Below are positions 8,110-15,580 of a stretch of 21,059 nucleotides of DNA, piece after piece. The DNA is taken from positions 1 through 21,059 of the forward strand of contig JAEZKS010000248.1 in the NCBI GenBank assembly GCA_023436075.1, written 5' to 3'. The stretch is from Methanobacteriota archaeon (lineage in GTDB: Archaea > Halobacteriota > Methanocellia > Methanocellales > Methanocellaceae). Numbering within the stretch: the first letter of the stretch is position 1; each line of letters opens with the position of its first letter. Under the pieces are notes generated by a model. That model made no database searches. It was not told where the DNA came from and worked only from the letters and a program-made list of their open reading frames with translations. The position numbers were made by a program, and so were the translations under genes.

Positions 8110-8559
8110 TTATAGCCTGATTCGCTCGATGCTATCGGGCAGGCACCCGGTGTTGAAATTTATCAGGAGACCGAGGCGTATGTCGCTGATTTTCAGATAT
8201 GTTTTCACCTGCAACCTGTGCAGAGGAGCAAGACGTTCGACGGATTTGACTTCGACTATGAGCTTATTTTCAACGAGCATGTCAACCCGATACTTGTCGT
8301 CTATGTGTTCGCCATCATAGATGACAGGCAAATTGATTTGCCGCTTAACGGTCAGGCCTTTTTTCCCAAGCTCGTGCGCCAGGCACTTTTCATAAGTTTT
8401 CTCTTTCAGGCCCGGCCCGAGATTTTCGTATACTATATTAGCGCAATCGACTGTCAGTTTTGCAATGACTTCAACGTCATACGGTATTCTTTCAATGAAC
8501 TTTGGTTTCTTTTTGACACGCATTCCTGTACGTGTCAAAATCCTGTCATTTCTTTTCAT
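8110..8559 (-). CDS. GxxExxY family protein (PD-(D/E)XK nuclease-like fold)
   Basis: This 149-residue protein matches the GxxExxY family, named for the motif here seen as GLKEKTY (GPGLKEKTYEKCL). The later motifs VDMLVENKLIVEVKSV and LLINFNTG are also typical; VDM and EVK supply the Asp and Glu-x-Lys of a PD-(D/E)XK-like core. Members are widespread in bacteria and archaea, often in intergenic or mobile contexts, and their function is not established. The ATG at 8559 gives MKRNDRIL. A second ATG at 8523 (residue 13) is an alternative: a TATA-like ATTATATG centred near 8571 would put the transcript start near 8545, downstream of the first ATG. The gene is alone on the minus strand between plus-strand tetrapyrrole genes, and its 3' end borders a repeat cluster. 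Confidence 0.85.
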   Translation of the reverse strand: MKRNDRILTRTGMRVKKKPKFIERIPYDVEVIAKLTVDCANIVYENLGPGLKEKTYEKCLAHELGKKGLTVKRQINLPVIYDGEHIDDKYRVDMLVENKLIVEVKSVERLAPLHRLQVKTYLKISDIRLGLLINFNTGCLPDSIERIRL

Positions 8560-8670
8560 ATTATTGCATATAATATGATGGCAAGCTTTATTGCCCTTTT
8601 CATCAAAGCTAACCCGTAAACTATAATTGATTAGAGTGCTATTATTGTGTTATTTAGTGTTACTAACTCA

Positions 8671-8689
8671 TATTATTAATATATAAAAG
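8671..8689 (+). promoter_or_regulatory. AT-rich promoter region before hemA
   Basis: TATTATTAATATATAAAAG lies immediately upstream of the hemA ATG (8697). Its TATA-like centre is only 13 to 20 nt from the start codon, closer than expected, so the functional box may be the TTATTTAG near 8650 instead. The region is plainly AT-rich relative to hemA. Confidence 0.35.
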
Positions 8690-8696
8690 TGATACC

Positions 8697-9980
8697 ATGG
8701 GGTTCCTGCACAGCCTGTCGATCAGCTACAAAAACGCGAGCATCGACCTGATCGAGCGTGCCAGGTGCAAAGACCCGGACCTGGCCATCCAGACCCTTCT
8801 TTCCATGGATGACGTCACGGAAGCCATGCTTCTGCAGACGTGCAACCGGGTAGAAATATACGTAGTTTCTGACACCCGGGACGCCCTGATCAACTTCGCC
8901 AGGAAGGAAAGCATGCCGATCGAGGCAATGGAGCTGACGTCAGACGACGAGTGCATGGCCGGGCTGATGCGGCTGGCCTGCGGGCTGGAGTCGATGATCG
9001 TGGGCGAAGACCAGATCCTGGGACAGATCAAGGCCGCGTATCTGCACGCCGAGAAACTGGGCGCCGCGGGCCCGGCCCTGTCCACCGTCGTCATGAAGGC
9101 GATACATACGGGCAAGCGCGCCCGCCTGGAGACCCGGATCAACAAAGGCTCGGTCTCCATAGGATCGGCGGCCGTAGACCTCGCTGAATCGATCCAGGGC
9201 GACCTCCGGGGCAAGACCATCCTGGTCGTGGGCGCGGGAGAGATGGGAACGCTGGTATCTAACGCCATCTCGGAGAAGGGGTTGCGCGCCATCTACGTGG
9301 CCAACCGCACCTTCGAGCAGGCGGAGAAGCTTGCCGCAAGCCTGCGAGGCACCGCCATCCGGCTGGACCGCATCAGCGACTACATCAGCAGCGCCGACGT
9401 GATCATCTGCGCCACCGGCGCGCCGCACATCATTATCACTAAAAAAATGATCGAGCAGAACAAGAACGGCAACCGGCTCCTGATCATCGACATCGCCAAC
9501 CCCCGCAACGTGGAGTTGACCTGCGGAGAGATCCCGGGCGTGGCGCTGCACAATATCGACAGCCTCCGGCAGATCAGCGAGTCGAATATGGCCATGCGCC
9601 GGCAGGAAGCGGCGAAGGTCGCCGATATCATTCTGGGGGAGCTGGCGCTGCTGAAACGCGACCTGAAAAGGCTGCAGGCTGACGAAGCGATCGGGATGCT
9701 GTATCGAAAGACCGACCACATTCGGCTGGCAGAGCTGGACCACGCGATAGCGAGGCTGAGCTCGGCAGGCGGCCTGTCCGATAAGCAGGTGAGCATCCTG
9801 CAGGACTTCTCGTCGGCGCTCACGAGCAAGATACTCGCGAGCCCGACCTTCAAGCTCAGGCTGGCCGCAGAGCGCTGCGACGAGGACTGCCTCCGTGCCG
9901 CGCAGGAACTGTTCGACCTGAAGGTGGAAGAGGAAAATGTCATATCCGGTAACAAGACCAAGGCGCTTAAGACAGAATAA
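8697..9980 (+). CDS. hemA: Glutamyl-tRNA reductase
   Basis: HemA reduces glutamyl-tRNA(Glu) to glutamate-1-semialdehyde with NADPH, the first committed step of the C5 tetrapyrrole pathway, and partners with HemL. The 427-residue length is normal. The catalytic Cys49 lies in LLQTCNRVE, the conserved GEDQILGQIK is at 103-112, and the NADPH site GAGEMG at 179-184. The C-terminal helical dimerisation region follows and ends in a polar tail. ATG 8697 places Cys49 where family members have it (48 to 50). It is the first gene of the heme block; its 3' end overlaps hemB by 44 nt, which suggests coupled translation. The usual histidine-rich start (xHxxA) is replaced by LHSLSISYKNASI, an accepted variation. 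Confidence 0.97.
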   Translation: MGFLHSLSISYKNASIDLIERARCKDPDLAIQTLLSMDDVTEAMLLQTCNRVEIYVVSDTRDALINFARKESMPIEAMELTSDDECMAGLMRLACGLESMIVGEDQILGQIKAAYLHAEKLGAAGPALSTVVMKAIHTGKRARLETRINKGSVSIGSAAVDLAESIQGDLRGKTILVVGAGEMGTLVSNAISEKGLRAIYVANRTFEQAEKLAASLRGTAIRLDRISDYISSADVIICATGAPHIIITKKMIEQNKNGNRLLIIDIANPRNVELTCGEIPGVALHNIDSLRQISESNMAMRRQEAAKVADIILGELALLKRDLKRLQADEAIGMLYRKTDHIRLAELDHAIARLSSAGGLSDKQVSILQDFSSALTSKILASPTFKLRLAAERCDEDCLRAAQELFDLKVEEENVISGNKTKALKTE

Positions 9981-10911
9981 GACCATCCGCGCGATGGTCA
10001 GCGAGTCGGCGCTGGACGTGAAAGACCTGATCTACCCGGTTTTTATCGACGAGAACGCCACTGAGAGAAAGCCGGTAGGCTCGATGCCAGGCGTGGAGCG
10101 CCTGCCGCTGAACGCGCTGGACGAGGAGATGGAAGAGCTGATCGCGCTGGGCATACCGGCGATCATGCTGTTCGGGATCCCGTCGAAGAAAGACGAGACG
10201 GGCGAAGGCGCTTACGCCCCTGGCAACATCATCGAGAAGGCGGTGAAAGCCGTAAAGCGCCGGAGCCGCGACATGCTGGTCGCGACGGACGTCTGCCTCT
10301 GCGAGTACACGACGCACGGCCACTGCGGGCCGATCAGGGGCGAAACAGTCGATAATGACGCCACGCTGGACATCATTGCAAAAACTGCCGTCAACTACGC
10401 CAGGGCAGGCGCGGACATCGTCGCCCCCTCGGGCATGATGGACGGCATGGTGCATGCCATCCGCAGCGAGCTGGACTTTCATGGCTTGAAAGACACGATC
10501 ATCATGTCCTACGCGGCCAAGTACGCCTCTGCGATGTACGGACCGTTCCGGGAGGCCGCATCCTCCGGCTGCCAGGGCTTCGACCGCTCCACGTACCAGA
10601 TGGACCCGGCCAACGCCGACGAGGCGCTCCGGGAAGTCGCCCTCGACCTGGATGAGGGCTCCGACATCGTCATGGTCAAGCCTGCGTTAGCCTATTTAGA
10701 CATCCTGTACAGAGTCAAGGCCGAGTTCCGCGTGCCCGTCACCGCGTACAGCGTCAGCGGCGAGTACGCGATGATCAAAGCGGCCGCAGCCAACGGATGG
10801 ATCGACGGCGACCGGGTGGCAGTGGAGACGCTGCTTTCGATGAAGCGCGCCGGCGCTGACATGATCATCACCTACTCCGCGAAGGACGTCGCCCGGCTGC
10901 TGCGGGCGTAA
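9937..10911 (+). CDS. hemB: Porphobilinogen synthase (5-aminolevulinate dehydratase)
   Basis: HemB condenses two 5-aminolevulinate molecules to porphobilinogen. The protein has 324 residues, normal for the family. The zinc-binding cysteines are present in DVCLCEYTTHGHCG (Cys120, Cys122, Cys130), so this is a zinc-dependent type. The two active-site lysines are Lys195 in SYAAKYASAMYG and Lys248 in VMVKPALAYLD. The ATG at 9937 lies inside the 3' end of hemA in another frame, and the purine-rich GGTGGAAGAGGA just upstream can serve as ribosome binding site. It is followed by a 247-nt gap containing a palindromic repeat before hemL, so downstream genes may depend on read-through or on a separate promoter. 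Confidence 0.97.
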   Translation: MSYPVTRPRRLRQNKTIRAMVSESALDVKDLIYPVFIDENATERKPVGSMPGVERLPLNALDEEMEELIALGIPAIMLFGIPSKKDETGEGAYAPGNIIEKAVKAVKRRSRDMLVATDVCLCEYTTHGHCGPIRGETVDNDATLDIIAKTAVNYARAGADIVAPSGMMDGMVHAIRSELDFHGLKDTIIMSYAAKYASAMYGPFREAASSGCQGFDRSTYQMDPANADEALREVALDLDEGSDIVMVKPALAYLDILYRVKAEFRVPVTAYSVSGEYAMIKAAAANGWIDGDRVAVETLLSMKRAGADMIITYSAKDVARLLRA

Positions 10912-10970
10912 GAATGTATATCTTGAACTGAGCAAATCTGTGATAGTCATTGGTGTAACTGTTGAACTGT

Positions 10971-11140
10971 CTATCACGTGGTTATAACACAAAGTTCACA
11001 AAGTACACGAGGTACACAATATACGGTAAAAGTGCACTGTAGCATTGCTGTAAAATAGCTTCGTGTACGCTGTGAACTTTGTGTGCCTCGTGCTATAACC
11101 ACGTGACAGCCTGTACAAAAAGTCCCGCGAACAACGATAA
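10971..11140. repeat. Second palindromic repeat, between hemB and hemL
   Basis: CTATCACGTGGTTATAAC (10971-10988) pairs with GCTATAACCACGTGACAG (11092-11109) at 16 of 18 positions. Inside are 9-nt periodic units of the ACACAAAGT/TCACAAAGT type on the left and reverse-complement units (TGTGAACTTTGTG) on the right. The right edge, 11108-11140, matches 7878-7910 at 27 of 33 positions, beginning AGCCTGTACAAAAAGT. It is therefore a second member of the family described at 7716-7905. It fills most of the 10912-11158 gap, which holds no gene. Confidence 0.75.
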
Positions 11141-11147
11141 TATCATT

Positions 11148-11153
11148 GAGGTG
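11148..11153 (+). promoter_or_regulatory. Ribosome binding site fixing the TTG start of hemL
   Basis: GAGGTG sits 5 nt upstream of TTG at 11159. No ATG or GTG in the right frame lies near the N-terminus of the family, so this strong motif decides the start. Confidence 0.6.
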
Positions 11154-11158
11154 TCCTC

Positions 11159-12433
11159 TTGAAACTCGACCAGTCAAAAGCCCTCTTCGACGAGGCGATC
11201 AAGCTCTTTCCCGGCGGGGTCTCCAGCCCCGTCAGGGCTATCAAGCCATACCCGTTCTACGTGAAGTCCGCCAGCGGCAGCCGGCTGACCGACGTCGACG
11301 GCAACGAGTACATCGACTGCTGCCTTGGCTACGGGCCGCTCATCCTCGGCCACGGCCACCCTGCCGTCCGTGCCGCCATCGAGGGCCAGCTTGATAAGGG
11401 ATGGCTCTACGGCACGCCCACCGAGCTGGAGATCCAGTACGCGAAGACCATCAGGACATACTACCCGAGCATGCAGATGCTCCGGTTTGTGAACACCGGC
11501 ACTGAGGCCACTATGGGCGCCATCCGGGCGGCCCGGGGCTTCACCGGCCGGGACAAGATCGTCAAGATCGAGGGCGGCTTCCACGGCGCTCACGACGCCG
11601 TGCTGGTCAAGGCCGGCTCCGGCGCGGCGACGATGGGGACACCCGACTCGCTCGGAGTCCCCGTAGACGTGGCGAAGAACACGCTGCAAGTGCCGTATAA
11701 CGACATCACCGCCATGGAAGAGACGCTCATAGCGCACAAGGGCGAGATCGCCTGCGTGATCATGGAGCCGGTGATGGGCAACATGGGCCCCATACTGCCC
11801 AAAGACAAGTACCTGCGGGCGGTCCGGAACGTGACCCGCGACTACGACGTGCTGCTCGTCTTCGACGAGATCATCACCGGGTTCCGCATCAACATGTTCG
11901 GCGCCCAGGGCTACTACGGCGTCGAGCCAGACCTGACCACGCTGGGCAAGATCGCTGGCGGCGGCCTGCCTATCGGCGTCTTCGGCGGCAAGAAGGAGAT
12001 CATGGAGTCGGTGGCGCCCCAGGGCGGCGTCTACAACGCAGGGACGTTCAACGGGAACCCGCTGTCGCTGGCCGCCGGGCTGGCGACCGTCGAGACGCTG
12101 CAAAAAGAAGGCGTGCACTGGAAGCTGAACGATAAGTGCAAGAAGTTCGGGCAGACGCTGACGGACATGATGCGGGAACTTAAGAAGGACTACACGCCCG
12201 TAGGCATCGCCTCGATGTTCCAGATCTTCTTCGGGCCGCAGCCCGAGAACTACGAAGGGGCGCTCCGATCAGACAAGGTGAAATACCTCGACTTCTGGCG
12301 GCGGATGCTGGACCAGGACGTGTTCCTGATGCCCTCCCAGTTCGAGACCAACTTCCTCTCTGCGGCGCACACTCAGGCCGACTTCGATAAAATCGCCCAT
12401 TCCATAAAGAAATCGCTCGAAGCGATGGGGTAA
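11159..12433 (+). CDS. hemL: Glutamate-1-semialdehyde 2,1-aminomutase
   Basis: HemL is the PLP enzyme that converts glutamate-1-semialdehyde, made by HemA, to 5-aminolevulinate. The 424-residue length is standard. Visible hallmarks are FPGGVSSPVR near the N-terminus (17-26), NTGTEATMGAIR (112-123), the PLP ring contact Asp236 in FDEIITGFR, and the Schiff-base Lys264 in LGKIAGGGLPIG. It starts with TTG behind GAGGTG. The gene is separated from hemB by a palindromic repeat and is 6 nt from hemC, so hemL may begin a second transcript. Codon use is strongly GC-rich at third positions, like the other heme genes. Confidence 0.97.
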   Translation: MKLDQSKALFDEAIKLFPGGVSSPVRAIKPYPFYVKSASGSRLTDVDGNEYIDCCLGYGPLILGHGHPAVRAAIEGQLDKGWLYGTPTELEIQYAKTIRTYYPSMQMLRFVNTGTEATMGAIRAARGFTGRDKIVKIEGGFHGAHDAVLVKAGSGAATMGTPDSLGVPVDVAKNTLQVPYNDITAMEETLIAHKGEIACVIMEPVMGNMGPILPKDKYLRAVRNVTRDYDVLLVFDEIITGFRINMFGAQGYYGVEPDLTTLGKIAGGGLPIGVFGGKKEIMESVAPQGGVYNAGTFNGNPLSLAAGLATVETLQKEGVHWKLNDKCKKFGQTLTDMMRELKKDYTPVGIASMFQIFFGPQPENYEGALRSDKVKYLDFWRRMLDQDVFLMPSQFETNFLSAAHTQADFDKIAHSIKKSLEAMG

Positions 12434-12439
12434 CGGACG

Positions 12440-13351
12440 ATGAGGATCGGCACCCGGGGCAGCAGGCTGGCCATGGCACAGGCGGAGAAGGTCTGCGCTT
12501 TGCTGGCAGCGAAGGGCGAGCAGGCCGAGCCAGTGGTCGTGAAGACCTCGGGTGACGTGCAGGCAGACCGGCCGCTGTACGCGCTGAAGGGCTATGGTGC
12601 CTTCGTCAGGGAGATCGACGACCTGCTGCTCCGGGGAGAGATCGACGCTGCGGTGCACAGCCTCAAAGACATCCCTACGGAGCGCCCGCAGGGACTGGCG
12701 CTGGCCGCCGTCCTGACGCGGGAATCGGCACTGGACGTGGCGATCACCTGCGACGGCCGGCTGCTGAAAGATCTGCCAGACGGCTCCATAGTCGGCACGT
12801 CGAGCACTCGCCGTCGGGCACTGATACGCCGGAATTACCCGGGACTGCAGACGAAGGACATCCGGGGCAACGTGGACACCCGGCTGCGGAAGCTGCACGA
12901 TGGTGAGTATGACGCTATCATCCTTGCAGAGGCCGGGCTCATCCGACTCGGGATCGTGCTGCAGGCCGAGCGACTTGATCCGTACCAGTCGGTGCCAGCG
13001 GCCAACCAGGGCGTGATCGCCGTCGTGGCCAGGGAAAGCTCGCCGGAGATGGAGTCCCTGCAGCGGCTGAACGATTCGGACACATGGCTGGAGACGCGGG
13101 TGGAAAGGATCATCACTTCGGAACTCGACGGCGGCTGCGTGGTGCCCATGGGCGCCTATGCCCGTCGCCTCAACGACGAGATCGAAGTGATCTGCGAGGT
13201 GCTCTCGCTGGACGGTACACAGCAGGTCCGGGTCCGGGATACTATCCCTGTGGCCGGCTACGAAGAGCATGCGAGACGCATTGCCGGGCGTCTGGCGCTG
13301 GCCGGTGGCCGGACGCTGGCCGAGGCGGCGAGAAAGGAGCTGTTACGATGA
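12440..13351 (+). CDS. hemC: Hydroxymethylbilane synthase (porphobilinogen deaminase)
   Basis: HemC polymerises four porphobilinogen units into hydroxymethylbilane on a covalently held dipyrromethane cofactor. The 303-residue protein begins MRIGTRGSRLAMAQ, the standard start. The catalytic Asp77 is in HSLKDIPT, the arginine-rich substrate loop is GTSSTRRRAL (119-128), and the cofactor-bearing Cys233 lies in ELDGGCVVPMG. Start ATG 12440 is 6 nt after the hemL stop. Its TGA overlaps the ATG of cobA as ATGA, implying coupled translation. Confidence 0.97.
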   Translation: MRIGTRGSRLAMAQAEKVCALLAAKGEQAEPVVVKTSGDVQADRPLYALKGYGAFVREIDDLLLRGEIDAAVHSLKDIPTERPQGLALAAVLTRESALDVAITCDGRLLKDLPDGSIVGTSSTRRRALIRRNYPGLQTKDIRGNVDTRLRKLHDGEYDAIILAEAGLIRLGIVLQAERLDPYQSVPAANQGVIAVVARESSPEMESLQRLNDSDTWLETRVERIITSELDGGCVVPMGAYARRLNDEIEVICEVLSLDGTQQVRVRDTIPVAGYEEHARRIAGRLALAGGRTLAEAARKELLR

Positions 13352-14088
13352 CTGGAAAGGTATACCTGGTCGGCGCAGGTCCGGGCAGCGTCGACCTGCT
13401 GACCATCAGGGCGATCAAAGCACTACAGGATGCGGACGCTATCCTGTACGACGCACTGGTCGGTGAGGATATCAAGAAGCTGTTCCCGGCGGAAGCGCAG
13501 TTGATCGACGTGGGCAAACGCGCGGACAATCACACGGTGCCCCAGGAAGAGATGAATCGGATGCTCGTCGACCTGGCCCGCAAGTACAAGACGGTAGTAC
13601 GGGTGAAAGGCGGCGACCCGTATGTCTTCGGGCGCGGCGGCGAGGAGGCAGAGACGCTGGCTAAGGAAGGCATCGAGGTCGAGGTCGTACCGGGCATCTC
13701 CTCGGCCATCGCGGCCCCGGCCAGCGCCGGCATCCCGGTGACATTCCGGGGCTACGCATCGTCGGTCACCATCCTGACAGGCCACGAGGACCCGACTAAG
13801 GGGGCTACGGCACTGGACTTCAGGGCGCTGGCCGCGCTGCAGGGCACCCTGGTCATCCTGATGGGCATCCAGCGACTGGAGGACAACGTGAAAGCGCTCA
13901 TGGACAACGGGAAGTCGCCGGACACGCCGGTAGCCATCGTCGAGCGAGGCACGACGCCGGATGAGCGTGCCACTGTCGGAACGCTCGGGACGATCGTCAC
14001 GCTGGCGAAGAAACGCAAAGTCGAGGCCCCGGCCGTGATCGTAGTCGGCGAGGTCGTCCGCCTTCGGGAAGTGCTGGGAAAGAAATGA
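13348..14088 (+). CDS. cobA: Uroporphyrinogen-III C-methyltransferase
   Basis: This SAM-dependent enzyme methylates uroporphyrinogen III at C-2 and C-7 to give precorrin-2, steering the pathway toward siroheme, F430 and cobalamin. The 246 residues show the N-terminal GAGPGSVDLLT (9-19), VRVKGGDPYVFGRGGEE (84-100), VPGISS (114-119) and GIPVTFRG (128-135), all family signatures. I took ATG 13348, which overlaps the hemC stop as ATGA and follows AGGAG at 8 nt spacing. A longer frame running back to 13084 is inside hemC and has no family similarity. The protein is a stand-alone methyltransferase, not fused to HemD or to the dehydrogenase. It overlaps hemD by 4 nt. Confidence 0.96.
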   Translation: MTGKVYLVGAGPGSVDLLTIRAIKALQDADAILYDALVGEDIKKLFPAEAQLIDVGKRADNHTVPQEEMNRMLVDLARKYKTVVRVKGGDPYVFGRGGEEAETLAKEGIEVEVVPGISSAIAAPASAGIPVTFRGYASSVTILTGHEDPTKGATALDFRALAALQGTLVILMGIQRLEDNVKALMDNGKSPDTPVAIVERGTTPDERATVGTLGTIVTLAKKRKVEAPAVIVVGEVVRLREVLGKK

Positions 14089-14849
14089 AGCGCGTTGCCA
14101 TCACCCGGCCGAAGAAGTTTTTGCCTGAAGCCGAAGCGCTCGTCAGGTCGAAAGGACTCGACCCCGTGCCAGTGCCCATGATGGAGATGGTGCCCCGGGA
14201 CGACGGGGCACTGGACGCCTTCTTCCGGCGGCTGGAGGCCGGCGAGGTCGATACGGTAGTCATCACTAGCCAGAACTGCATCGGCTTCATCTTCGACAGG
14301 TCTGCCGATGCCAGGGCATTAAAGGATAGGCTGAACGCCATCGAGGTCATCTCTATCGGTCCTAAGACCAGCAAAGCGCTGCAGGAGCTAGGCGTGAAGG
14401 CAGAGCGTATGCCGACCACGTTCTCCAGCGACGGCCTGGTCAGAGACTTCAAGCTGACGGGAAAGCGTGTCGAAGTGCTGCGCAGCGATCACGGCAACCC
14501 TGTGCTCGTCTCCGGGCTGGAGCATGGAGGGGCTACGGTCCGTGAAGTGATCGTGTACGACATCGTGCCGCTGTCCGGCGAAGCCCAGGCCGCTTTCGTC
14601 CGCGAGGCGCTGGCTGGCACCATCGATGCGTATACTTTTACGAGCACCATGACAGCACGGAGCCTGCTCATGATGGGCGAGTCCATGGGCGTGCTCGACG
14701 AGCTCAAGCGGGCGATCAACTCGAAGAAAGTAGCCGTCATCGGTAACCCGACCGCCACATTTCTCATGGAGAGCGGCATCCGGGTCGACGTGGTGCCGGA
14801 GCGGTTTCTCTTCGAGGACATGATCGACGTATTATTGAAAGTGCTGTGA
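14085..14849 (+). CDS. hemD: Uroporphyrinogen-III synthase
   Basis: HemD closes hydroxymethylbilane with inversion of ring D to form uroporphyrinogen III, the substrate of CobA. The family is poorly conserved in sequence; the call rests on MKRVAITRPKK at the start, the VVITSQNCIGFIF region (the usual 'fTSxnav' motif, about residues 58-70), VISIGPKTSKALQELGVKA, VYDIVPL and YTFTSTMTARSL, all in expected order over 254 residues. The position directly after cobA with an ATGA overlap strongly supports it. It is the last gene of the heme block; the next gene starts about 130 nt later behind its own TATA-like sequence. Confidence 0.93.
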   Translation: MKRVAITRPKKFLPEAEALVRSKGLDPVPVPMMEMVPRDDGALDAFFRRLEAGEVDTVVITSQNCIGFIFDRSADARALKDRLNAIEVISIGPKTSKALQELGVKAERMPTTFSSDGLVRDFKLTGKRVEVLRSDHGNPVLVSGLEHGGATVREVIVYDIVPLSGEAQAAFVREALAGTIDAYTFTSTMTARSLLMMGESMGVLDELKRAINSKKVAVIGNPTATFLMESGIRVDVVPERFLFEDMIDVLLKVL

Positions 14850-14910
14850 TGCCGTGCATTTTAACAAGCTGCCTCGTTACGATCGGCCTGGCGGCGCTCC
14901 CCATCGCAAT

Positions 14911-14922
14911 GCCTATATAGGC
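14911..14922 (+). promoter_or_regulatory. Palindromic TATA region before the zinc-ribbon gene
   Basis: GCCTATATAGGC is a perfect 12-bp palindrome with a TATA core. Transcription would start about 25 nt downstream near 14942, leaving a leader of about 35 nt that carries GGAGGT. The symmetry could also serve a repressor. Confidence 0.45.
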
Positions 14923-14965
14923 AAAATATCTATAGCCAGAGGTCGTTTTACATCATTTGACATCC

Positions 14966-14971
14966 GGAGGT
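14966..14971 (+). promoter_or_regulatory. Strong Shine-Dalgarno pointing at an ACG start
   Basis: GGAGGT ends 7 nt before ACG at 14979, ideal spacing. In that frame the only codons between the upstream TGA (14958-14960) and the first zinc-ribbon Cys are CAT CCG GAG GTC AAT ATC ACG GCG TTT, so no ATG, GTG or TTG is available. Confidence 0.6.
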
Positions 14972-14978
14972 CAATATC

Positions 14979-15518
14979 ACGGCGTTTTGTTCAAAATGTG
15001 GCGCGGAGCTGCCGGCTGACTCACAGTTCTGTCCGAAGTGCGGCCAGCCCGCAGGCCGGCCGGCGGAGCCGGGACCGTTCGATTACATGAGCCGCAGAGA
15101 CTGGAGGCGCATGCGCCATGCAGAGCGACACGAGCTGCGCTGGGAGCGGCGCACATCGCCCGAGTGGGTGCTGTTCAACTCTATCTTTGGGGGCCTGTTC
15201 GTCATCCTGTTGGGTGGACTGCTGTACCTGGCCGCTTCAGGCATCATGAGTGACCTTGTCACCTGGGAGAATTTCTGGACATACCTGCTGATAGGCCTGG
15301 GCGGACTGTTAGTCCTTCGTGGCTTGATCACGATGCTGGTGTGGGGCTACCATGGGACGGGCATGATCGTCGGCGGGATGGTGCTGCTCATGATCGGCGC
15401 TGCATTCCTGACGGAATCGCTCGGCGGATGGACACAGTACTTCTGGGCTGCGATCATCGTGGCCGGCGGGCTCCTCATCATACTCATCGGGCTGCTGACC
15501 TACCTCTTCAGAAGATGA
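14979..15518 (+). CDS. Double-CxxC zinc-ribbon membrane protein, likely ACG start
   Basis: The N-terminus reads (T/M)AFCSKCGAELPADSQFCPKC, a zinc ribbon with Cys4, Cys7, Cys18 and Cys21. A charged linker follows (RRDWRRMRHAERHELRWERR), then four hydrophobic helices at about residues 64-88, 99-121, 128-146 and 153-176, ending in RR. The function is unknown; such proteins are common in archaea and may sense metal or bind nucleic acid or protein at the membrane. With an ordinary ATG the gene would begin at 15087 and lose the whole zinc ribbon, which is clearly conserved protein. Related ribbons usually begin MxFCxxCG, and here the codon at the Met position is ACG, one base from ATG, behind an ideal GGAGGT. 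Either a rare ACG start or a recent mutation/sequence error explains it. Confidence 0.72.
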   Translation, partial: TAFCSKCGAELPADSQFCPKCGQPAGRPAEPGPFDYMSRRDWRRMRHAERHELRWERRTSPEWVLFNSIFGGLFVILLGGLLYLAASGIMSDLVTWENFWTYLLIGLGGLLVLRGLITMLVWGYHGTGMIVGGMVLLMIGAAFLTESLGGWTQYFWAAIIVAGGLLIILIGLLTYLFRR

Positions 15519-15543
15519 GACATGATAACCTGTAAAGCTTCAG

Positions 15544-15570
15544 AGCCTTTGGTGTCATGGGCCAAGGGCT
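15544..15570. terminator. Stem-loop between convergent gene ends
   Basis: AGCCTTTGG (15544-15552) pairs with CCAAGGGCT (15562-15570) over 9 bp including one G-T wobble, with a 9-nt loop. It lies in the 62-nt space between the zinc-ribbon gene and the converging aldolase gene, so it may end both transcripts. Confidence 0.35.
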
Positions 15571-15580
15571 TTAACCCATA

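Noticed and set aside
8940..9986. 348-residue open frame on the minus strand opposite hemA
   Set aside because: It is antisense to a certain hemA; its composition is typical of a shadow frame in GC-rich DNA and it resembles no known family.
11174..12118. 314-residue open frame on the minus strand opposite hemL
   Set aside because: Antisense shadow of hemL caused by GC-rich third positions; rich in Val, Asp, Gly and His with no motif.
12269..13270. 333-residue open frame on the minus strand across hemL and hemC
   Set aside because: Spans the junction of two certain genes on the other strand and has no domain pattern.
13084..13347. N-terminal extension of cobA
   Set aside because: The frame is open but lies inside hemC; the family start and an ATGA overlap with AGGAG point to ATG 13348.
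14854..15090. 78-residue open frame starting at 14854
   Set aside because: It overlaps the zinc-ribbon gene in another frame, has no motif, and the TATA and GGAGGT serve the ribbon frame.
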